Shown here: positions 18,021-26,654 of the stretch, piece by piece | Layout of the letters: the number at the start of each line of letters is the position of its first letter | Numbering within the stretch: position 1 is the stretch's first letter | DNA from: B16-G9 sp964400655 | Lineage (GTDB): Bacteria; Bacteroidota; Bacteroidia; Bacteroidales; F082 | Assembly: GCA_964400655.1 (NCBI GenBank) | Contig: CAYNVN010000095.1 | Coordinates: 29,619-93,618, forward strand | DNA: 64,000 nt | Reading direction: 5' to 3' | The notes under the pieces: generated by a model | Database searches by the model: none | The model's input: the letters and a program-made list of their open reading frames with translations, nothing else | Told to the model about the DNA's origin: nothing | Position numbers and translations under genes: made by a program

Positions 18021-19133
18021 CTAAGAAATCAGTTTATAAATAATACGTGCCGCTTTTTCGGAAGCTCCGCTTTGCCCCAGTTTCGCTTTAAGAGTTTCGT
18101 AGTCGGATAAAATCCTTTGCCGGTTGTTTTTGTTGTTTAAAATTAAATCCAGCTCCGTTTTAAGGTTAGCTATGGTCAGTTGGTGCTGGATAAGCTCTTT
18201 AACCACCGGCTTTTCCATAATAAGGTTTACCAGCGAAATGTACTCAACTTTAATTACCCGTTTGGCAATTTCGTACGACAATCTGTTACCCTTATAACAA
18301 ACCACTTCGGGGGTGCCAATCAATGCCGTTTCGAGGGTTGCCGTTCCCGATGTTACCAGCGCCGCATCGGCAAAATGCAAAATGTTGTGTGTTTGATTGA
18401 AGATAACCTTTACCGCATCATTTACTAAAAACCTGTTGTAATAATCTTTGCCCAGTGACTGAACCCCTGCAATAATAAACTGATGATTGTTAAAATGGGG
18501 AACAACGCCCGACATGATGCGAAGCATTTTTGCCACTTCCTGTTTGCGGCTTCCGGGCAGTAAAGCAATAACCGGTTTGTCGGGCAGGTTGTTTTGTTTT
18601 AAAAAGAGTTGTTTGGGCGGATATTTTTCATGGTTCAGTGCATCCAGCAGCGGATGTCCTGTAAAATCAACCTCCATTCCGTAACGGGCATAAAACTCCT
18701 TTTCAAACGGAAGGATAACGAGCATCCGGTCAACAAATTTTTTGATTTTCTTAACCCTTCCCCGTTTCCATGCCCATACCTGCGGCGAAATATAATAAAC
18801 AACCTTAAAACCTTTTTTATGGGCAAACTCCGCAATGCGCAGGTTAAATCCCGGATAATCGACCAGAACAAGCACATCGGGATTCCACGAAACTATATCT
18901 TTTTTGCAGAAAGCGATGTTGCCCAAAATGGTTCTTAAATTAAACAGCACTTCCGCAAATCCCATAAATGCCAAATCGCGGTAATGTTTTACCATGGTGC
19001 CGCCCTGCTGTTGCATTAAATCGCCGCCCCAAAACCTGAATTCGGCCTTTTCGTCCTGTTGAACAATGGCTTTCATCAAATTGGAAGCATGGAGGTCGCC
19101 CGAGGCTTCGCCGGCAATAATATAGTATTTCAC
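18021..19133 (-). CDS. lpxB: lipid-A-disaccharide synthase
   Basis: Membrane-associated GT19 glycosyltransferase that joins UDP-diacylglucosamine and lipid X into the lipid A disaccharide. Family marks are the start YYIIAGEASGDLHASNLM, the segment GFAEVLFNLRTI, VVYYISPQVWAWKRGRVKKI, and IALLPGSRKQEV. The C-terminal donor site has SGTATLETALIGTPEVVCYKG. Length of 370 residues is normal. It is third in the surE-small membrane protein-lpxB operon with a 2-bp gap upstream. Confidence 0.97.
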   Translation of the reverse strand: MKYYIIAGEASGDLHASNLMKAIVQQDEKAEFRFWGGDLMQQQGGTMVKHYRDLAFMGFAEVLFNLRTILGNIAFCKKDIVSWNPDVLVLVDYPGFNLRIAEFAHKKGFKVVYYISPQVWAWKRGRVKKIKKFVDRMLVILPFEKEFYARYGMEVDFTGHPLLDALNHEKYPPKQLFLKQNNLPDKPVIALLPGSRKQEVAKMLRIMSGVVPHFNNHQFIIAGVQSLGKDYYNRFLVNDAVKVIFNQTHNILHFADAALVTSGTATLETALIGTPEVVCYKGNRLSYEIAKRVIKVEYISLVNLIMEKPVVKELIQHQLTIANLKTELDLILNNKNNRQRILSDYETLKAKLGQSGASEKAARIIYKLIS

Positions 19134-19135
19134 GG

Positions 19136-19423
19136 TTAGCTTGTTGTTTCAAAATATTTAAACAAATAGAGCAGTACAAAAATGATGGTTGTCAGCAACA
19201 ATGCCATACCGGTTTTTGTAAAATTTTTTTTGCTCATATAATATCGTAACCAAAAGAGGTTCGGGATAACCGAAAGCAGGATTAAATAATGAGGTGCTCT
19301 TACAATATGTTTTCCGAAATAGCTGACAAATAGTAAATCAACACCATATAAAATAGCGTACAGTATTGCGGGCGAAATAATTCCAAGTATCAATCCGGGT
19401 ATGTAACTGTCCTTTTTAAACAT
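19136..19423 (-). CDS. small three-helix membrane protein between surE and lpxB
   Basis: I do not recognise a named family. The 95-residue protein has three hydrophobic segments, about residues 9-33, 42-60 and 69-90, with positive residues between the second and third. It is packed between surE (1-bp gap) and lpxB (2-bp gap), so it is certainly co-transcribed and probably translationally coupled. The location suggests a part in envelope biogenesis, but nothing in the sequence shows a specific function. Confidence 0.75.
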   Translation of the reverse strand: MFKKDSYIPGLILGIISPAILYAILYGVDLLFVSYFGKHIVRAPHYLILLSVIPNLFWLRYYMSKKNFTKTGMALLLTTIIFVLLYLFKYFETTS

Positions 19424-19424
19424 A

Positions 19425-20183
19425 TTAAAATTTAAGCGTGTTCAGTAATTGTGTGGCGGTAAAATCAACCTGCGACGGGACAACAGCCACATAGTTGTCT
19501 TTCAGTGCTTTTTCGTCGGTATCGGGCCGCTGGTCGCCGTCTAAAAATATACCCGACATCCAATAATATTTTCTGCCGAAGGGGTCGGTTCGTTCTTCGT
19601 AAGTCTCTTTCCACACAGCTTCTGCCTGTCTGCACACCTTAATTCCTTTTAACGGTTTATCCGATTTTTTAGGGATGTTCACATTAAGTGCAATTCCTTT
19701 GGGCAGGCCGTCGGCAAGTACCTTTTTTGTAATTTTAAGGATAACTTCATCCGTATGATCCAAACCGGGATGTTGCCCGTATTCGTCAACCGAGAAACCG
19801 ATGGCGGGGATACCGTCCATGGCGGCTTCCAAAGCGGCGGCCATGGTTCCCGAATAGATAATGTTGATGGCTGCATTGGAGCCGTGGTTTATTCCCGATA
19901 CCACAAGGTCGGGCATACGGTTGAGCAAAAGATGTTTTCCTAATTTGATGTTGTCGGCAGGGGTTCCGTTCGAGAGGTATTCGGTATATCCTTCTTCTTC
20001 TTTAATTTTGTTTAATCGAAGCGGTGTTTGCATGGTAACGGCGTGTCCCATGGCCGAAGTGCTCTCCAAAGTGGAAACAGCCACCACATCACCCAAAGGG
20101 CGCATCAGCTTTATTAGCCTGTTATAGCCGTCGGCTTTGTAACCGTCGTCGTTGGTAATTAATATTAAAGGTTTTTTGCTCAT
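19425..20183 (-). CDS. surE: 5'/3'-nucleotidase SurE
   Basis: Metal-dependent nucleoside monophosphatase of the SurE family. The metal-binding start LILITNDDGYKADG is intact (N11, D12, D13 when counted from this start). It is followed by VVAVSTLESTSAMGHAVTMQ, LSNGTPADNIKLG and VSGINHGSNAAINIIYSGTM, which are the diagnostic blocks. I choose the ATG at 20183. A TTG 24 bp upstream is in frame, but it overlaps a promoter-like -7 box. Length is then 252 residues, normal for the family. First gene of the operon with the small membrane protein and lpxB. Confidence 0.95.
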   Translation of the reverse strand: MSKKPLILITNDDGYKADGYNRLIKLMRPLGDVVAVSTLESTSAMGHAVTMQTPLRLNKIKEEEGYTEYLSNGTPADNIKLGKHLLLNRMPDLVVSGINHGSNAAINIIYSGTMAAALEAAMDGIPAIGFSVDEYGQHPGLDHTDEVILKITKKVLADGLPKGIALNVNIPKKSDKPLKGIKVCRQAEAVWKETYEERTDPFGRKYYWMSGIFLDGDQRPDTDEKALKDNYVAVVPSQVDFTATQLLNTLKF

Positions 20184-20204
20184 TCGGTTTTGTTTTACAA
20201 CCGG

Positions 20205-20212
20205 CAAAGATA
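20205..20212 (-). promoter_or_regulatory. -7 box upstream of surE
   Basis: TATCTTTG on the minus strand matches TAnnTTTG and lies 21 bp before the chosen surE ATG. I found no TTG at 17-23 bp upstream, so the -33 element is weak or absent. Confidence 0.45.
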
Positions 20213-20282
20213 GGGGTTTTGGATGTAGCTTTTTAGATGTGATGTTTTTTTAAAGTTTTTATCAGTTAACCTTATTACGGAT

Positions 20283-21842
20283 TTAGAAGTCCAAAACATC
20301 TTCGGGCAGGCGTGTCATATTTTTTAAGCGGTAAACAAATGCACATTCTACCGTATCGCCACAACGTATAACAGGTATGGTGTCGGCAGGCTCGATGATG
20401 GCAAAATAAGGTTTGAAAAACGGGTCGGGAGCGCGGTAAATGTGTGAAGTTGTGATGTAATAACCCGACATGCCCTTTTTAAATCCGCCGTTTATCCGGT
20501 TTGTCCAGGCATATTTATGGATTCTTTCCAGACTGCCGATTCCGTAAACTTTCATTTTTAGCGGCGAAGCGGCATAGTAGTGGAAATTTGCCAAAGGGAA
20601 CCACCTGTTACCGAACAGCACCGAATTTCGGGGCATTTCCCCTTTTTTCACATCGTTTTTTACAATTTCTCCGAAGGCTCTTCCTATTTGGTCATAGCCG
20701 TACATATCCAGCGTAATATCGTCTTCGCCCAGAGTTTCGCATGTTTTGTTATTGTTCGGTGATATAATTCCGCAGTTTATTTCGGTAAACCCTAAAACCA
20801 CTGCCAGTGTTGTAACGGCCAGTGCGATTTTGATAACAAAGGGAACCGGTTTTTTTACAAACCGGTCGTCCAGCCAAAGGGCTGCAACAAATATTAAACC
20901 GGTGTAACCGGGGGCTGTCCAGTGAGGCAATGTGCTGCGGAAAAGAGAAAAAACAAGGAATGTTACAATCAGGGGTAAACCGGTAAGCATTATCAATGCA
21001 ATTTGTTTTTTTTCAGCAATTCTTTTTTTAAATATCAGCATAAAAACAGCTGCCCAGATAAGAATAAAATTAACCGGATTGTTATAGGCGGCTTCTCCGG
21101 CCACTTCGGTCAGAAAATAATCCCATCTTAACGAATGACCGATCATGTCCACCCGTTCGCCATGAAAAGTAAAACTGATAAAATTGTTTTGGAAATTCCA
21201 GATAATAATGGGAAGAATGGTTACGGCTGTAATTAAAACGGCAAAATATAATTTAGGACTTTTAAGCCAGGCTCTGTTGTAAAACAGGATATACAAGCCG
21301 GCTCCAACCCATAAATATACGGATGTATATTTCGATAAAATGGCCAGTCCTATGGTAAAACCCAATAACAACATATTTTTACCCCGGTTTTTTTCGGCAG
21401 GATTTCCCGGAAGCGTTTTTGCCATTAGCAGTAAACTGATGAGCCAGAAAAACATTTGAGGCGTATCGGGCAGGATAAAAACACCTGCAATTACCGATGC
21501 GTAAACCGACGATACATAAAGTAATGAAGCCAGTAACCCCGTTCGTTGATTTTTTATTTCCTTACCAATTTTAAAAACCAGCCAAATATCGACCGCTCCG
21601 AGGATTATCGGGCCCATTCTTAAAAACAGTTCGCTGTTAAAACGGAGGTTTAATGAAAAGAGTTGAATTACCCGGCCCACCATCAACGGGTGATCGAAAT
21701 GCGACCAGTCGGGGTACAGCGCATAAAGAAGGTAGTAAACTTCGTCGTTACCGAGTTCAATAAGCCCGGCGGCCAGCGCCCTTATTACGGTTGAAACCAA
21801 AATCAACAGCCAAACGGTTTTATGGTAATTAATTTGCTTCAT
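20283..21842 (-). CDS. GT39 (ArnT/PMT-like) membrane glycosyltransferase
   Basis: A polytopic inner-membrane protein of about 519 residues in the dolichyl-phosphate-mannose-mannosyltransferase/ArnT superfamily. The first periplasmic loop contains LIELGNDEVYYLLYALYPDW, with the acidic pair expected of the catalytic site, then HFDHPLMVGRVIQLF. About ten hydrophobic segments fill residues 10-370, and a periplasmic C-terminal domain follows (about 380-519). These enzymes use polyprenyl-phosphate sugars to modify lipids or proteins. The frame runs further upstream into the preceding gene, so I start at the Met at 21842 (21848 also possible). It is 19 bp downstream of the PHP-like gene, in one operon. 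Confidence 0.8.
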   Translation of the reverse strand: MKQINYHKTVWLLILVSTVIRALAAGLIELGNDEVYYLLYALYPDWSHFDHPLMVGRVIQLFSLNLRFNSELFLRMGPIILGAVDIWLVFKIGKEIKNQRTGLLASLLYVSSVYASVIAGVFILPDTPQMFFWLISLLLMAKTLPGNPAEKNRGKNMLLLGFTIGLAILSKYTSVYLWVGAGLYILFYNRAWLKSPKLYFAVLITAVTILPIIIWNFQNNFISFTFHGERVDMIGHSLRWDYFLTEVAGEAAYNNPVNFILIWAAVFMLIFKKRIAEKKQIALIMLTGLPLIVTFLVFSLFRSTLPHWTAPGYTGLIFVAALWLDDRFVKKPVPFVIKIALAVTTLAVVLGFTEINCGIISPNNNKTCETLGEDDITLDMYGYDQIGRAFGEIVKNDVKKGEMPRNSVLFGNRWFPLANFHYYAASPLKMKVYGIGSLERIHKYAWTNRINGGFKKGMSGYYITTSHIYRAPDPFFKPYFAIIEPADTIPVIRCGDTVECAFVYRLKNMTRLPEDVLDF

Positions 21843-21861
21843 AAGCATCCGCCGGGTTTTT

Positions 21862-23064
21862 TTAAACTCTTTTTTCGTGGTTTTTTCCGGGTAATTTTCG
21901 TGTAAAATACCAAAAGGTTGTTGCCACCACGGCAAAATAAAAAATCCGTAACCAACCTGTGGCCGTAACATCGGGTTTTGCGGTGAGTTTTGATTCGGGT
22001 TTGTCGCCGCTGTACCTGATTACCGGGTTCAGATAGTATCTGGTTCCGTCCTCTAAATCAATCTCCGTTCGTATATACCTGTCGTCGGGTTTAACCGCAT
22101 ATTTTGCCTTATTTTGATTGATCTCTTTAACAACTTCGCCGCCCTGCCGGATAAATCTCACCGTTTTAACCATTCGTTCTATGCTTACGGTTATGGTATC
22201 GCCGTATAACGTAAAACCGGTTATAAGCGGCAGTTTTTTTTCTCTGGCGGCTTTTTGGGCAAGGGTTTCGTTTTCAGTAAGTTTGAAATCAACGCCGTAA
22301 GCGTTTCCCGATTTTAAGGCTGTAATTATATCGTCTTTGTTGGTTGTGGGGGAGTTGATCATGGTAAAACGGGTACCCACTTCAACAGGGTTCATTACAT
22401 CGTGTGCATCGTCGTTGGCAAGAATAAAAACCTTTTGGCCTGCCGATAAAGCCGTATCCCACCGGGCCGATGAAATTCGGAAATTATTAAGAACCTCCAT
22501 CAGGTCGTAATGGGTGAGTTTTTTAAGATCATCGAATGTATATCCGTTTCGGAGTTTAGGATGTGCCAGCGCCACAATTTGGTTATGCGGACGAAGTTTG
22601 TCGATAATCCATTGTTTCATGCCCGTTGACTGGAATAGAAACAGGTCGACCCAAAGTACCTCATCGGAGCCGATACATACCTGATGTGTTTTAAAAACGT
22701 TGTAACCATGTTCGTATGTGGGGATAAACCGGGGAGTGTTTTTTCCGTGGTAATTGATGCTCTGGTAGTCGGAGGTGGCAACATAATCGTAACCAAGTAC
22801 TTTGTAAACCGAATCGATTAACCGGTTGCTGTTTTTACGGCCGTTGGTAACACCACCCCAAACATGCGACTGTACCTGAAAATTATATTTTCTCCAACGT
22901 GTACTGTCCATCCCCTCATAAGGGTTGTATAGTTTTTCGCCTTTAAAAGGTACAGGCCCCGAAAATTTATAAACAGGAGCCATAAAATAGAATAGAAGCA
23001 GTATTCCGGCGAGGCTGCCAATCAGGATAATAAAAAATTTTAACAGACGTTTCAAAAACTTCAT
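21862..23064 (-). CDS. membrane-anchored PHP-like protein
   Basis: An N-terminal hydrophobic segment (about residues 8-30) anchors a periplasmic domain resembling the PHP phosphoesterase fold. Candidate metal ligands occur in order: QVQSHVWGG, DYVATSDYQS, TYEHGYN, IVALAHPKLRNG and ILANDDAHDV. The usual HxH and SDH motifs are altered (QxSH and SDY), so the metal site may be partial. A C-terminal region of about 120 residues is beta-rich, and the end (about 375-394) has a further hydrophobic stretch. The ATG at 23064 follows a complete promoter. The operon partner is a GT39 glycosyltransferase. Hydrolase activity is inferred from fold only. Confidence 0.65.
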   Translation of the reverse strand: MKFLKRLLKFFIILIGSLAGILLLFYFMAPVYKFSGPVPFKGEKLYNPYEGMDSTRWRKYNFQVQSHVWGGVTNGRKNSNRLIDSVYKVLGYDYVATSDYQSINYHGKNTPRFIPTYEHGYNVFKTHQVCIGSDEVLWVDLFLFQSTGMKQWIIDKLRPHNQIVALAHPKLRNGYTFDDLKKLTHYDLMEVLNNFRISSARWDTALSAGQKVFILANDDAHDVMNPVEVGTRFTMINSPTTNKDDIITALKSGNAYGVDFKLTENETLAQKAAREKKLPLITGFTLYGDTITVSIERMVKTVRFIRQGGEVVKEINQNKAKYAVKPDDRYIRTEIDLEDGTRYYLNPVIRYSGDKPESKLTAKPDVTATGWLRIFYFAVVATTFWYFTRKLPGKNHEKRV

Positions 23065-23094
23065 AAACAAAACCTGAAGGTTAATTTTATTTTG

Positions 23095-23125
23095 CAAAGG
23101 TAGTTTTAATATTCTGCCACAGCAA
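23095..23125 (-). promoter_or_regulatory. promoter of the PHP-like/GT39 operon
   Basis: On the minus strand TTG (23123-23125), 20-bp spacer, TACCTTTG (23095-23102): a complete Bacteroidota promoter 30 bp upstream of the ATG at 23064. It also excludes the in-frame TTG at 23097 as a start. Confidence 0.65.
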
Positions 23126-23220
23126 AACAGGTTTGATTATTTAGGTTTCCGTTTTCACAAATGTACAGGTGAGGAATATTTCCCGAATTTGTATTATTTT
23201 TCATATATAGACGTATTTGC

Positions 23221-23250
23221 TTGTTTTTCCCGAATTTATGACTAATTTTG
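23221..23250 (+). promoter_or_regulatory. promoter of the response regulator gene
   Basis: TTG (23221-23223), 19-bp spacer, TAATTTTG (23243-23250) fit the Bacteroidota consensus, about 72 bp before the ATG at 23322. It is divergent from the promoter at 23095-23125. The remaining leader of about 65 bases shows no clear hairpin. Confidence 0.55.
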
Positions 23251-23321
23251 TCGGACAAACCCATCTTATATTTTAGGCGCTCTTTTTATTGTACTATCAA
23301 TAATATTTAATAACTATAAGA

Positions 23322-24665
23322 ATGAATACATTTAAAATATTTGTTATTGAAGATGATCCGTTTTACGGCGAACTTTTACGAAGACACCTTGCACTAAATC
23401 CCGATAATGAAGTTTATTTGTTTAAGAGCGGGAAGGAGGCACTGTCAAAAATACATATTCAACCTCATTTGGTTTCGCTTGATTACCGGTTGCCGGATCT
23501 TTCGGGGATGGAGGTATTGAAAAGAATCCACGCATCTTTTCCCGAAATACCTGTTATTATTGTTTCGGGACAGGAAGATATTAATACAGCTGTTGAATTG
23601 CTTCGCATGGGAGCGTACGATTACTTTGTTAAAGATGACCATACCAAAACACGGTTGTGGAATGCCACCAACAAGGTGCGTGAAAATATGCTGCTGAAGA
23701 ATGAGTTGAGTGAACTTAAAAAGGAGGTGGGTAAAAAGTACGAGTTTGCCAATATTTTGAAGGGTAACAGCGAAGAGATGCAGCGGATTTTCAGGTTGAT
23801 GAGCAGGGCAACCAAAACAAACATTACCGTATCCATAAGCGGTGAAACCGGTACCGGTAAAGAGCTTGTTGCCAAAGCCATTCATTACAATTCCGACAGG
23901 GCCAAAAAGCCTTTTGTGGCGGTAAATGTTTCGGCCATTCCCAACGAGCTTATCGAAAGCGAGCTGTTTGGTTACGAAAAAGGTGCTTTTACGGGAGCCA
24001 ATACCCGCAAAATCGGAAAATTTGAACAGGCCAGCGAAGGAACTTTGTTTTTGGACGAAATAGGTGAGATGGACATCAACATGCAGGCAAAAATATTACG
24101 GGTTATTCAGGAAAACGAGTTGACGCGTATTGGCGGTAACACAACCATTAAAATCAATCCGCGTATTATTGTTGCCACGCACCGAAACCTTGCCGAAGAG
24201 GTACAAAAAGGAAATTTCAGAGAAGACCTATATTACAGGATACTCGGGCTCCCCATTGAATTGCCGCCGTTGCGCGACAGAGGGAACGATATTCTTATTT
24301 TAGCCAAGTTTTTTACCGACACTTTTTGTAAAGAAAACGGACTTTCGCAAAAAACCATTACCAAAGAGGCACAGGATAAACTGTTAACATACAGTTTTCC
24401 GGGAAATGTGCGGGAGTTGAGAGCCGTGGTTGAACTGGGGTGTGTTATGTCGGACGGCGACACCATTGAGGCTTCGCATATTAATTTTAACTCCACCAAC
24501 TCATTATCTAACTTTTTACTTGAGGAGACTACCCTGGCCGAATACAGCCGTAAGATTATCCGCTATTTTCTTGTTAAGTATAACAACAATGTTACTCTGG
24601 CAGCCAAGAAACTGGATATCGGAAAATCAACCATCTACAGGATGCTTAAGAACAATGAACTTTAA
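23322..24665 (+). CDS. sigma-54-dependent response regulator (NtrC family)
   Basis: A 447-residue transcription activator with three domains. The receiver (1-118) has the acidic pair at D11/D12 and phospho-acceptor D54 in VSLDYRLPDLSG. The AAA+ domain (about 145-380) has Walker A GETGTGKE (174-181) and the sigma-54 contact loop GAFTGA (221-226), plus FLDEIGEM (Walker B) and RxDLYYRI (arginine finger region). A Fis-type helix-turn-helix closes it (VTLAAKKLDIGKSTIYRML). It should activate RpoN promoters when phosphorylated. No sensor kinase is adjacent, but an Hpt protein gene follows at once, which suggests a phosphorelay. Confidence 0.95.
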   Translation: MNTFKIFVIEDDPFYGELLRRHLALNPDNEVYLFKSGKEALSKIHIQPHLVSLDYRLPDLSGMEVLKRIHASFPEIPVIIVSGQEDINTAVELLRMGAYDYFVKDDHTKTRLWNATNKVRENMLLKNELSELKKEVGKKYEFANILKGNSEEMQRIFRLMSRATKTNITVSISGETGTGKELVAKAIHYNSDRAKKPFVAVNVSAIPNELIESELFGYEKGAFTGANTRKIGKFEQASEGTLFLDEIGEMDINMQAKILRVIQENELTRIGGNTTIKINPRIIVATHRNLAEEVQKGNFREDLYYRILGLPIELPPLRDRGNDILILAKFFTDTFCKENGLSQKTITKEAQDKLLTYSFPGNVRELRAVVELGCVMSDGDTIEASHINFNSTNSLSNFLLEETTLAEYSRKIIRYFLVKYNNNVTLAAKKLDIGKSTIYRMLKNNEL

Positions 24666-24690
24666 TAATAACAAAAAAAAACCTTCTGAC

Positions 24691-25044
24691 ATGTCGGAAA
24701 CTAATCTGTTCAACCTGGATAAACTGCGCTCTTACGTTGGAAACAACAATGCTGATGTTAAAGACATGATTGCTTTATTTCTCGAAATAATTCCTGCTCA
24801 AAAGCAAAAACTGCAAAATGCTTTAAATAAAAGTGACTGGGGAACGTTGAATTATATTTCGCATCAAATAAAACCTTCATTGGATATTTTGGGACTGAAT
24901 GCAACCAAAGAAAAAGCAAGAGCCATTGAGAGTCTTGCCAAAACGGGTAACGAAGAGGAGGTGATAAGAAAATTTGTAACGGAACTGTGTCAGGAACTTG
25001 ATGCCATTTGTAAAAATCTTAGAACAGAGATGGAAAAGCTCTGA
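24691..25044 (+). CDS. Hpt-domain phosphotransfer protein
   Basis: A 117-residue helical protein of the histidine phosphotransfer (Hpt) class. The expected phospho-histidine is H58 in NYISHQIKPSLDILGL, which has the HxxK pattern of Hpt domains. There is no kinase or receiver domain. It follows the NtrC-type regulator immediately; a longer start at 24655 would overlap that gene by 11 bp, and I prefer the ATG at 24691. It could carry phosphate from a hybrid kinase elsewhere to the receiver domain next door. Its stop abuts the stop of truA on the other strand. Confidence 0.78.
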   Translation: MSETNLFNLDKLRSYVGNNNADVKDMIALFLEIIPAQKQKLQNALNKSDWGTLNYISHQIKPSLDILGLNATKEKARAIESLAKTGNEEEVIRKFVTELCQELDAICKNLRTEMEKL

Positions 25045-25791
25045 TTATTTTAAAAACGGATATTTAATTTTTTCGAGGAACAAACCTTTGGCGGGAACCG
25101 AGTAGCCGGCTTTCGACCTGTCTTTTGCTTCAATTATCGATTTTATATCTTCGGGTAAAATTTTGCCTTCGCCCACTTCAAGCAATGTGCCTGTAATTGC
25201 TCTTACCATGTTGCGTAAAAACCTGTCGGCGGTAATGGTGAAAATCAAATCTCCTTTGTTGTTTTCGTCCCACCGGGCCTCGGATATTTTGCAGATGTTT
25301 GTTGCCGTTTGGGTGTGCAGTTTTGAAAAACTGGTAAAATCGGTATATGTTTTCAGGTATCGGGCGGCTTTGTTCATTGCCTCAACATCGGGTTTGCTGC
25401 TGAGGAAGTAACTGTATTTTGTGTTAAATGGGTTTTTAACAAGATTAATGTAATATTTATAGGTGCGACTTACGGCGCTAAACCGTGCGTGGGCATCGGG
25501 TGCTGTTTCAAACAAGTCGAAAATTGCAATATCGGCAGGAAGAAACCGGTTGAGCTTATACACAAAATCTTTGGGTTTAAAAGGGAGTTTGTCAGTTTCA
25601 AAATGGGCATAAAACTCACGGGCATGAACACCCGTATCGGTTCGGCCGCATCCGGTAATTTGTACCTTTTGTCCGGTCATAATGCTAAGCTTCTCTTCCA
25701 GTTCGGCCTGAACGGAATGAGCATTTTCCTGTACCTGCCATCCGTGGTACAAAGTTCCGTCGTAAGCCAGTTTTAAAAAATAACGCGTCAT
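25045..25791 (-). CDS. truA: tRNA pseudouridine(38-40) synthase
   Basis: Modifies U38-U40 in the anticodon stem-loop of tRNAs. The catalytic aspartate is D52 in GCGRTDTGVHAREF. The start RYFLKLAYDGTLYHGWQVQ is the conserved first strand, and FLRNMVRAITGTLLEVGEGK is the C-terminal family block. Length is 248 residues from the ATG at 25791. A TTG 21 bp upstream is in frame but lies next to a -7 box and is unlikely. It is convergent with the Hpt gene with no spacer and divergent from the barrel gene at 25869. Confidence 0.96.
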   Translation of the reverse strand: MTRYFLKLAYDGTLYHGWQVQENAHSVQAELEEKLSIMTGQKVQITGCGRTDTGVHAREFYAHFETDKLPFKPKDFVYKLNRFLPADIAIFDLFETAPDAHARFSAVSRTYKYYINLVKNPFNTKYSYFLSSKPDVEAMNKAARYLKTYTDFTSFSKLHTQTATNICKISEARWDENNKGDLIFTITADRFLRNMVRAITGTLLEVGEGKILPEDIKSIIEAKDRSKAGYSVPAKGLFLEKIKYPFLK

Positions 25792-25809
25792 TTTATCTGT
25801 TTTAAAAAT

Positions 25810-25837
25810 CAAAAGTAAGCAAAAGGTTCTATTTTTG
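25810..25837. promoter_or_regulatory. divergent -7 boxes between truA and the barrel gene
   Basis: Minus strand: TACTTTTG (25810-25817), 19 bp before the truA ATG. Plus strand: TATTTTTG (25830-25837), 32 bp before the GTG at 25869. Both match TAnnTTTG; I see no well-placed TTG for either. The boxes are back to back, so expression of the two genes may interfere. Confidence 0.4.
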
Positions 25838-25868
25838 TTTGGCAGTTTAAATTCGTAAAAAATATCCC

Positions 25869-26648
25869 GTGAAAAAAAATCTTTTTATTTATTTATTACT
25901 GATGGTGTTGCTGGTAGTAACCAACGAGCTTTATTCACAACAAATTAATGATGGAAGATGGCGCTTTGGAGTTGCTGCAGGCCCGCAGTTTACCAACATT
26001 TCGTCGCCCGGTTTGCCCATGCCGCCAAATATGGGAATCGGCTTTTTAGCAGGTGCATTTGCCGAGTATGCGATTTTTGATGATTTTAAGTTAAGAGTGG
26101 GAGCCGATTACGACAGGCGGAGTTTTAATGTCGGTTATCAATCGTCTTATTTTGTATTTCAGGATAGTATAATAAGCAGGAATAGTTACGGTGCTTACGA
26201 TTTTGATTTTAATGTTGATTATCTGACAATCCCGTTGAGCTTTGTTTATATGACAGGAGGGGAGAGGTTTAAATTGTTTATTCAGGGTACTTTTTACTAT
26301 TCGGTTTATTTATCGGCTCGAAAAAAGGGGTACACCAATGTGTATATTGCAGAAAGTGATTTTCAGTTTGTTGACCATGAAAAATATCCTGATTTGCAAC
26401 CGGGCCATAATAAAAAGGAGTTTAACGAAACAACCGATATTTTTTTATCCGATGAAAGATTTAATTCCTACGACATGGGCGTGAGCTTTTTTATCGGCGG
26501 GATTTACAAATTGTCTGAAAAAGTTGATTTATATTTGTCTCCGGGCTTTACTTCCGGTTTTGGACGTGTCCTTGAAAATCCGGTTTACGATTCAAGGTGG
26601 ATAAAGGTTTTTAAAATTGAAACCGGCATAGTTGTTAATCTAAATTAA
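25869..26648 (+). CDS. outer-membrane beta-barrel protein
   Basis: A 259-residue exported protein with signal peptide (1-23, ending ELYSQQ) and alternating strands ending in a hydrophobic C-terminal strand (FKIETGIVVNLN), as in small 8-strand outer-membrane barrels of the OMP_b-brl family. It contains typical repeats such as RWRFGVAAGPQF, GFLAGAFAEYAI and FKLRVGADYDRR. The start is GTG, followed by the Lys-rich n-region. Function is unknown; in this phylum such barrels are often uncharacterised. The Rex gene follows after 6 bp and is probably co-transcribed. Confidence 0.75.
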   Translation: MKKNLFIYLLLMVLLVVTNELYSQQINDGRWRFGVAAGPQFTNISSPGLPMPPNMGIGFLAGAFAEYAIFDDFKLRVGADYDRRSFNVGYQSSYFVFQDSIISRNSYGAYDFDFNVDYLTIPLSFVYMTGGERFKLFIQGTFYYSVYLSARKKGYTNVYIAESDFQFVDHEKYPDLQPGHNKKEFNETTDIFLSDERFNSYDMGVSFFIGGIYKLSEKVDLYLSPGFTSGFGRVLENPVYDSRWIKVFKIETGIVVNLN

Positions 26649-26654
26649 TTTATC

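Noticed and set aside
21843..21971. 43-residue extension of the GT39 protein
   Set aside because: It overlaps the 3' end of the PHP-like gene in another frame and adds no conserved residues.
24430..24690. Upstream extension of the Hpt gene
   Set aside because: It runs out of frame through the C-terminal domain of the response regulator; the Hpt domain begins after 24691.
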